Of a stretch of DNA of 40,152 nt, positions 35,404-40,152 are shown in pieces. Position 1 is the stretch's first letter, and each line of letters begins with the position of its first letter. Position numbers and translations under genes: made by a program. The notes under the pieces are model-generated. The model worked only from the letters and a program-made list of their open reading frames with translations. It was not told where the DNA came from and made no database searches. Source of the stretch: Coxiella endosymbiont of Ornithodoros amblus (GTDB lineage: Bacteria > Pseudomonadota > Gammaproteobacteria > Coxiellales > Coxiellaceae). Where the stretch lies: positions 1 through 40,152 of the forward strand of contig NZ_VFIV01000007.1 in the NCBI RefSeq assembly GCF_019425495.1, in the 5' to 3' direction.

Positions 35404-37032
35404 ATGAAAAAACTCGTTATTGTAGGAGCGCAGCTCAATTTCTTAGTGGGCGATATCGAAGGGAATACCCAATTAATTATTGATGCCGCCAATCAGGCTT
35501 ATCAGGAAAGTAAAGCTGATTTAATTCTTTTTCCAGAACTAACAATTACCAGTTATCCACCTGAAGATCTCCTTCTTCGCCCCGCTCTTTATCGTCGAGT
35601 TCATCAGGCGCTACAAATAATTGCCAATAAAGTTGATGGCATCACTGTAGTGGTCGGTTACCCTGATTTTATTGATAATAAATGTTATAACAAAGCTGCC
35701 GTTATTTCGGGTGGAAAAATCGTGGCTACTTATACTAAACACGAACTTCCTAATTACCGTGTTTTCGATGAAAAACGTTATTTTAGCGCTGGTGATCAAC
35801 CCTGCATTATTGAAATTAAAGGGGTTAAAATCGGAATTTTAATTTGCGAAGATTTATGGCTTGAAAATCCAATCAAAGAATCCGTTACCGCTGGTGCGCA
35901 ATTAATTGCGTGTATTAATTCCTCCCCTTTTGCTCAAGATAAATCTCGCCATCGCCGCGATCTCTTAACTAAACGAACTAAACGATATCACATACCCATT
36001 GTGTATCTAAACTTAGTGGGGGGGCAAGACGAATTAGTTTTTGACGGCGACTCACTGGTGTTTAACCAACACGGTGAATTAATTCAACAAGGGGCTTATC
36101 TCAAAGAGGAATTAATCACTGTTGAATTTGATATCGACGATAACTTAAATATTTTAACGAAAACCCAGCTACCTCCAGAACCTTTAGATGAAGAAAAAAT
36201 TTATAATGTGTTGGTATTAGGCCTTCGCAATTATGTTAATAAAAATAATTTCCCTGGCGCCGTTATTGGCTTATCAGGCGGTGTGGACTCGGCTTTAACA
36301 TTAGCCATTGCAGTAGATGCTATTGGTTCTAAACAGGTCAGTGGTGTTTTAATGCCTTCCCCTTTTACATCCCCCATGAGCATTGAAGATGCCGAGGCAC
36401 AAGCAAAAGCTCTCAATGTGCGTACCTCGACCATCAACATTCAGCCTATTTTTAAAGCCTTTATCGAGAGCTTAGAATCGGAATTCGCGGGCTTTGGGAA
36501 GGATGTCACTGAAGAAAATTTACAAGCGCGTATACGCGGCACTTTATTAATGGCTATTTCAAATAAAAAAGGCGCTATCGTATTAACAACAGGAAATAAA
36601 AGTGAAATGGCAGTTGGTTATGCGACTTTATATGGCGATATGGCCGGCGGTTTTGACGTTTTAAAAGATGTATATAAAACAATGGTTTATCGTTTGTGTC
36701 GATATCGAAACGCAATTTCGCAAGTCATTCCAGAGCGTGCCTTAGAAAGACCCCCTTCTGCCGAGTTAGCGCCCGATCAAAAGGATCAAGATGTATTGCC
36801 TCCTTATCATATTTTAGATGAAATACTGGAGCGTTATATTGCTAAAGATGAAGATCCTGCTGCCATTGCGGCGGGTGGTTTTGATATTGAAATGGTAAAA
36901 AAAGTCGTTCGAATGATTAATCGTAATGAATACAAACGACATCAAGCACCTATTGGAATACGTATTACCGAGCATGCATTCGGGAAAGATAGGCGATATC
37001 CCATTACTTCAGGCTTTCTTAAAGATGTTTAA
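35404..37032 (+). CDS. nadE: Glutamine-dependent NAD+ synthetase
   Basis: A 542-residue two-domain enzyme for the last step of NAD synthesis. The N-terminal nitrilase-type glutaminase has the triad E45 (FPELTITSYPPEDL), K112 (TKHELPNYRVFDEKRYF) and C148 (ILICEDLW). The C-terminal ATP-pyrophosphatase domain has the P-loop GLSGGVDSALT (about 285-295), LTTGNKSEMAVGYATLYGD and ERPPSAELAPDQKDQD. All key residues are present. It converges with lpxK, and the two stops overlap by four bases. Confidence 0.97.
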   Translation: MKKLVIVGAQLNFLVGDIEGNTQLIIDAANQAYQESKADLILFPELTITSYPPEDLLLRPALYRRVHQALQIIANKVDGITVVVGYPDFIDNKCYNKAAVISGGKIVATYTKHELPNYRVFDEKRYFSAGDQPCIIEIKGVKIGILICEDLWLENPIKESVTAGAQLIACINSSPFAQDKSRHRRDLLTKRTKRYHIPIVYLNLVGGQDELVFDGDSLVFNQHGELIQQGAYLKEELITVEFDIDDNLNILTKTQLPPEPLDEEKIYNVLVLGLRNYVNKNNFPGAVIGLSGGVDSALTLAIAVDAIGSKQVSGVLMPSPFTSPMSIEDAEAQAKALNVRTSTINIQPIFKAFIESLESEFAGFGKDVTEENLQARIRGTLLMAISNKKGAIVLTTGNKSEMAVGYATLYGDMAGGFDVLKDVYKTMVYRLCRYRNAISQVIPERALERPPSAELAPDQKDQDVLPPYHILDEILERYIAKDEDPAAIAAGGFDIEMVKKVVRMINRNEYKRHQAPIGIRITEHAFGKDRRYPITSGFLKDV

Positions 37033-38006
37033 ATGCTTTCTCGCTGCTCTTGCTTTTGCAGGATAATGTTTAATATCAATCGAAAAAAATCGCGTTGAAA
37101 TTGATCAGGAATAACAGCATCAACGGATAAACAGAACAACCGCTCATCAGCAAACTGTTTGCATTTAATAGCATCCTTCTCGGTTAAAATAATGAGATGA
37201 TCATCATCAAAATTAAAATCTTCTGATCGATAAAAATAATGATCTGGAAACGGATGGGCAATGACATTTGCTCCCAGCATTTCCAATTGTTTGAAAAAAT
37301 ACTCGGGATTCCCGATTCCAGCCACCGCATGAACAGTCAACTCTTTTAGCTCATTGAAATCAATTTTCTTCGCTGGATTTTTTAATTGGTATATTTCATT
37401 TGGTCGTAATTGCTTAGGAACAACGAAATCTACCGTATTTAATCTCGATTTTGGTTCTCGCAAAGGACCCGCAGGCCAACACCGCCCATTTCCTAAATTA
37501 CGATCGTCTAAAAGCGCAATTTCCAGATCTCTTCCTAGAGAATAATGTTGCAATCCATCATCACCAATCACAACATCACACTGAAAATTTCGAAGCAAAT
37601 GCTTAACAGCAGCTCCTCGATCACGACAGACAACCATTGGACAATCGATTTTTTTCATCAATAAAACGGCTTCATCTCCTACTTGAAGAGGATCACTATT
37701 CTCCATGACGATTTGTGGAAATCGGTTTGCTTTACCAGCATAGCCGCGGCTGACCACTCCCGGACAAAATCCTCTATTTTTTAATTCATTGGAAAGCCAA
37801 ATGACTAACGGTGTTTTTCCACTGCCCCCCACGGTTATATTTCCCACAATAACAACTGCTACAGGAAATTTTCTTACTTTTTTAAGACCGACGGCGTATA
37901 ACCAACGACGGATACGAACCATTATTTGATACAAAAAGGAGACGGGACTCAAAATCCTCTCTAATGAAGAACGCGGTTGATACCAAAATCGTGGAGTTCT
38001 CAGCAT
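37029..38006 (-). CDS. lpxK: Tetraacyldisaccharide 4'-kinase (LpxK)
   Basis: A 325-residue membrane-associated kinase that phosphorylates the lipid A precursor at the 4' position. The N-terminus has a hydrophobic, basic segment (RIRRWLYAVGLKK), then the Walker A VGNITVGGSGKTPL (54-67), SRGYAGK, VGDEAVLL, DDGLQHYSLGRDLEIALLD and LTEKDAIKCK. Its ATG overlaps the msbA stop (TAATG), the usual msbA-lpxK operon for building and exporting lipid A. Confidence 0.96.
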   Translation of the reverse strand: MLRTPRFWYQPRSSLERILSPVSFLYQIMVRIRRWLYAVGLKKVRKFPVAVVIVGNITVGGSGKTPLVIWLSNELKNRGFCPGVVSRGYAGKANRFPQIVMENSDPLQVGDEAVLLMKKIDCPMVVCRDRGAAVKHLLRNFQCDVVIGDDGLQHYSLGRDLEIALLDDRNLGNGRCWPAGPLREPKSRLNTVDFVVPKQLRPNEIYQLKNPAKKIDFNELKELTVHAVAGIGNPEYFFKQLEMLGANVIAHPFPDHYFYRSEDFNFDDDHLIILTEKDAIKCKQFADERLFCLSVDAVIPDQFQRDFFRLILNIILQKQEQRESI

Positions 38007-39775
38007 TATTTATCTAAAGCCGTCACGGCTACAGGTTTTCCAGAAAATTGCATACGGTATAATTCCGCGTAAGCGCCATTTAAAGCGAGTAATTGCTGAT
38101 GGGTTCCTTTCTCTATTAATCGTCCTTCTTCTAACACCATAATCCAATCCACTCTTTCAATGGTTGACAACCGGTGTGCAATGACTAAGGTAGTGCACTG
38201 ATACATTAAATTATCAAGCGCTGCCTGGATATATCGCTCAGAGTGCGTATCTAACGACGAAGTCGCTTCATCCAAAATATGAATGGGAGCGTTTTTAAAT
38301 AAAGCGCGGGTGATCGCAATACGCTGTCGCTGCCCTCCTGAAAGACGCAGGCCGTTTTCTCCAATAACCGTGTCTAATCCTTGTGGTAATTGCTCGATAA
38401 ATTCCATCGCATGGGCCGCACGAGCTGCTTCGATAATTTTTCTTTTATCAATACTACCCGCTTGACCGTAAGTGATATTATTCAAAATGGTATCGTTAAA
38501 TAACGTGGTGTGCTGCGACACCAAAGCGAATTGATTACGTAATTCTTGTAACCGAAACTCTTTAATATTAATACCATCGATTTTTATAACGCCGGCCGAG
38601 ACATCATAAAAGCGCAGCAGTAAATTAATTAAAGTGGATTTTCCCGCCCCAGATCGACCTAGAATGGCTACCACTTGCCCAGGTTCGATAGAAAAACTGA
38701 TTCTACTTAAAATAGTCTTTTTAGAATTATCGTAAGCAAAAGAAACCCCCTGGTACTCAATTGCTCCCTTTGCCTTCACTAAATGGCGCTTCCCCCTGTC
38801 CTTTTCAACATCTTCGTCCAGTAACTTAAAAATACTCTGAGCACCAGCAATTCCTTTTTGTATATAACTATTAACTAGCGTTAATCGCCGTACCGGACGT
38901 AGCATCATAATCATTGCCGAAACGATCGATGCAAAACTGCCTGCGGTTACATGAAACGAAGGCTGAGTAGAAAAAAACAAAACGATAGCAATTGGAATCG
39001 CAATTAGGAATTGCACTAAGGAAGTACCTACACTATTAGTCACCACGACTTTTAACTCACGTTGCTGATTTAACTTCGTGGCGTGGCGAAATTTTTCGTT
39101 TTCATATTTTTGTCCACCATAAAGGCGGACGATTTTATAAGCTTCGATAGCTTCACTCGCAATATGAGTGACTTCTCCCACCGACTTTTGTATGCTTGTA
39201 CTGAGGTGACGTAATCTGGCGCTGCAAATTCTCATTACCCAAGCGATTAATGGGGTGATGACTAAGAAAAACAGCGTTAACTTCCAACTCGCCAAAAACA
39301 TGACGACTAATAATCCTGACACCAAGGAGGAAGCTTGCAAGGCGGTAATTAAAGCGTCTGAACTTGCTTGTGCAACTTGTTCAACGTTATAAATAACGGT
39401 CGATAATAAATGTCCGGAACTATGACGATCGTAAAATTCAGCAGGTAAGCGCAACAAATGACTAAAAATATCGCGGCGAAAATCCATGATGATATTACGG
39501 GCCACTCGATTAATGAAATAAGTTGATAGGAAATTAGCCGCACCGCGAAATAAGAACACTAAAACGATAATAAAGGGGAGCCAGCGAATGAATACTAAAT
39601 CGCGTGCAATAAACCCTCGGTTAATGATCGGTTTAATGAGCCAGGTGAATCCCGCGTCGCTGAGAGAAACGGCAATCATACCGACGACGCCAATAAGAAA
39701 AATAGGCCAATATTGTTTAGTCGCTTGAAGCAAGCGTCTGTAGGTACGAATACCCTGCGATGTCAATGTTTTCAT
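38006..39775 (-). CDS. msbA: Lipid A export ABC transporter MsbA
   Basis: A half-transporter of about 589 residues that flips lipid A-core across the inner membrane. The N-terminal six-TM domain (about 20-310) is followed by an ATPase domain with Walker A ILGRSGAGKSTLIN, signature LSGGQRQRIAITRALF, Walker B PIHILDEATSSLD and the switch histidine in VIAHRLSTI. I prefer ATG 39775 (MKTLTSQGIRTYRRLL), which fits the family; a GTG 33 bases upstream is also in frame, and neither has a strong ribosome site. Confidence 0.96.
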   Translation of the reverse strand: MKTLTSQGIRTYRRLLQATKQYWPIFLIGVVGMIAVSLSDAGFTWLIKPIINRGFIARDLVFIRWLPFIIVLVFLFRGAANFLSTYFINRVARNIIMDFRRDIFSHLLRLPAEFYDRHSSGHLLSTVIYNVEQVAQASSDALITALQASSLVSGLLVVMFLASWKLTLFFLVITPLIAWVMRICSARLRHLSTSIQKSVGEVTHIASEAIEAYKIVRLYGGQKYENEKFRHATKLNQQRELKVVVTNSVGTSLVQFLIAIPIAIVLFFSTQPSFHVTAGSFASIVSAMIMMLRPVRRLTLVNSYIQKGIAGAQSIFKLLDEDVEKDRGKRHLVKAKGAIEYQGVSFAYDNSKKTILSRISFSIEPGQVVAILGRSGAGKSTLINLLLRFYDVSAGVIKIDGINIKEFRLQELRNQFALVSQHTTLFNDTILNNITYGQAGSIDKRKIIEAARAAHAMEFIEQLPQGLDTVIGENGLRLSGGQRQRIAITRALFKNAPIHILDEATSSLDTHSERYIQAALDNLMYQCTTLVIAHRLSTIERVDWIMVLEEGRLIEKGTHQQLLALNGAYAELYRMQFSGKPVAVTALDK

Positions 39776-39827
39776 TTTTAATTGTATGATTGCCAAAAAT
39801 AACGCCACCGGTAAGCGACTTGAACAG

Positions 39828-40152
39828 TCATTCTACCGTTTGGAGAAAGCTGGATGCAAATGACCCCTTTTTGAGCCGCGCTAACCCCTGGCTCCCTTGC
39901 TTCCCATACCGATCTAGAACCGCAGCGTTTGGAAAGTGGTAACGATTGTAATAGCCCGTGGGAAAAAGTACATACCGTGAATTCACTACCTCAACGAACC
40001 GCCGTGTGGACGAGGTTTTTCTGGCGACGTGTCTCACGAAGGTAAATAATGTCGTGAGGACTCAGTCCCACTTCTTCATCTAGTTCCCGATTCAATGCCT
40101 TACGCAAGGTTTCATTGGGTAAAAATCCGCCTTGAGGGAATTGCCAAGCGTC
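39828..40152 (-). pseudogene. Nudix hydrolase (RppH-like), partial and apparently frameshifted
   Basis: The minus strand enters the window with [20 protein letters not shown] and [10 protein letters not shown], a complete Nudix box (Gx5Ex7REUxEExGU) preceded by the WQFPQGG of RppH-type RNA pyrophosphohydrolases. The frame stops at a TGA after [14 protein letters not shown]. The remaining region continues in another frame (YYNRYHFPNAAVLDRYGKQG, 39828-40037) without the expected conserved WRxLP-type features. The N-terminus lies outside the window. RppH removes pyrophosphate from mRNA 5' ends to start decay. The Nudix call is firm; the pseudogene call is likely but depends on sequence quality. 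Confidence 0.7.

Noticed and set aside
1-40152. CRISPR arrays, insertion sequences, integrases, prophage genes, tRNA or rRNA genes
   Set aside because: No regularly spaced repeats, transposase or integrase motifs, or tRNA-like cloverleaf sequences were seen on reading both strands; a tRNAscan or ISfinder search could still find short or degraded examples.

Overview
The window reads as a chromosomal segment of a Coxiella-type gammaproteobacterium (order Legionellales). I base this on recognition of protein families and gene order, not on a database search. Gene order is gammaproteobacterial (fimV-truA-accD-folC-dedD-cvpA-purF; rpsF-rpsR-DUF2232-rplI-dnaB-alr-sdhE; yciB-yciI-bolA; msbA-lpxK). 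The most striking property is decay. Beside intact housekeeping genes lie about a dozen genes that can still be recognised but are broken by frameshifts and stop codons. This fits a lineage in recent reductive evolution, such as a Coxiella-like endosymbiont or a degraded C. burnetii relative; a raw-read check is needed to exclude assembly indels. I saw no tRNA, rRNA, CRISPR array, insertion sequence or prophage gene.

Layout. 1-8.5 kb: a broken APH/choline-kinase-like kinase, a YciO/TsaC-family protein, the yciB-yciI-bolA run, a broken MFS transporter, rpmE (L31) with a good sigma70 promoter, a broken dusA, and a 2.6 kb decayed reading frame of unknown function. 8.5-15.4 kb: an intact minus-strand operon fimV-truA-accD-folC-dedD-cvpA-purF; trpF, which sits between truA and accD in relatives such as Pseudomonas, is absent. 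15.4-18.3 kb: a broken ETHE1-like persulfide dioxygenase, an intact DsbA-like thiol oxidoreductase next to a broken DsbB/BdbC partner, and a broken patatin phospholipase. 18.4-21.8 kb: intact coaBC, and typA/bipA in which two compensating 1-base indels scramble the P-loop. 21.8-28 kb: a decayed stretch, an intact MoeB/ThiF-rhodanese protein, intact asd, broken aroC, broken smr, intact udk, and a broken YbaK-type deacylase. 27.8-32.9 kb: the sdhE/alr/dnaB and rplI/DUF2232/rpsR/rpsF clusters, with a clear promoter, palindrome and leader RNA before rpsF. 33-35 kb: a broken ankyrin-repeat protein, probably a former effector. 35-40.1 kb: an Mth938-like protein, nadE, lpxK, msbA and the edge of a Nudix (RppH-like) gene that looks frameshifted.

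Taken together, cofactor, lipid A, cell-wall, replication and ribosomal genes are kept (nadE, coaBC, folC, accD, lpxK, msbA, alr, asd, dnaB, L9, L31, S6, S18). Genes for host interaction, transport, detoxification and RNA modification or editing are being lost (ankyrin protein, patatin, MFS, persulfide dioxygenase, DusA, YbaK), together with chorismate synthase. I did not find a convincing undescribed multi-gene system. The best leads are the typA lesion, the rpsF control region, and the unidentified 2.6 kb decayed gene with an internal repeat.
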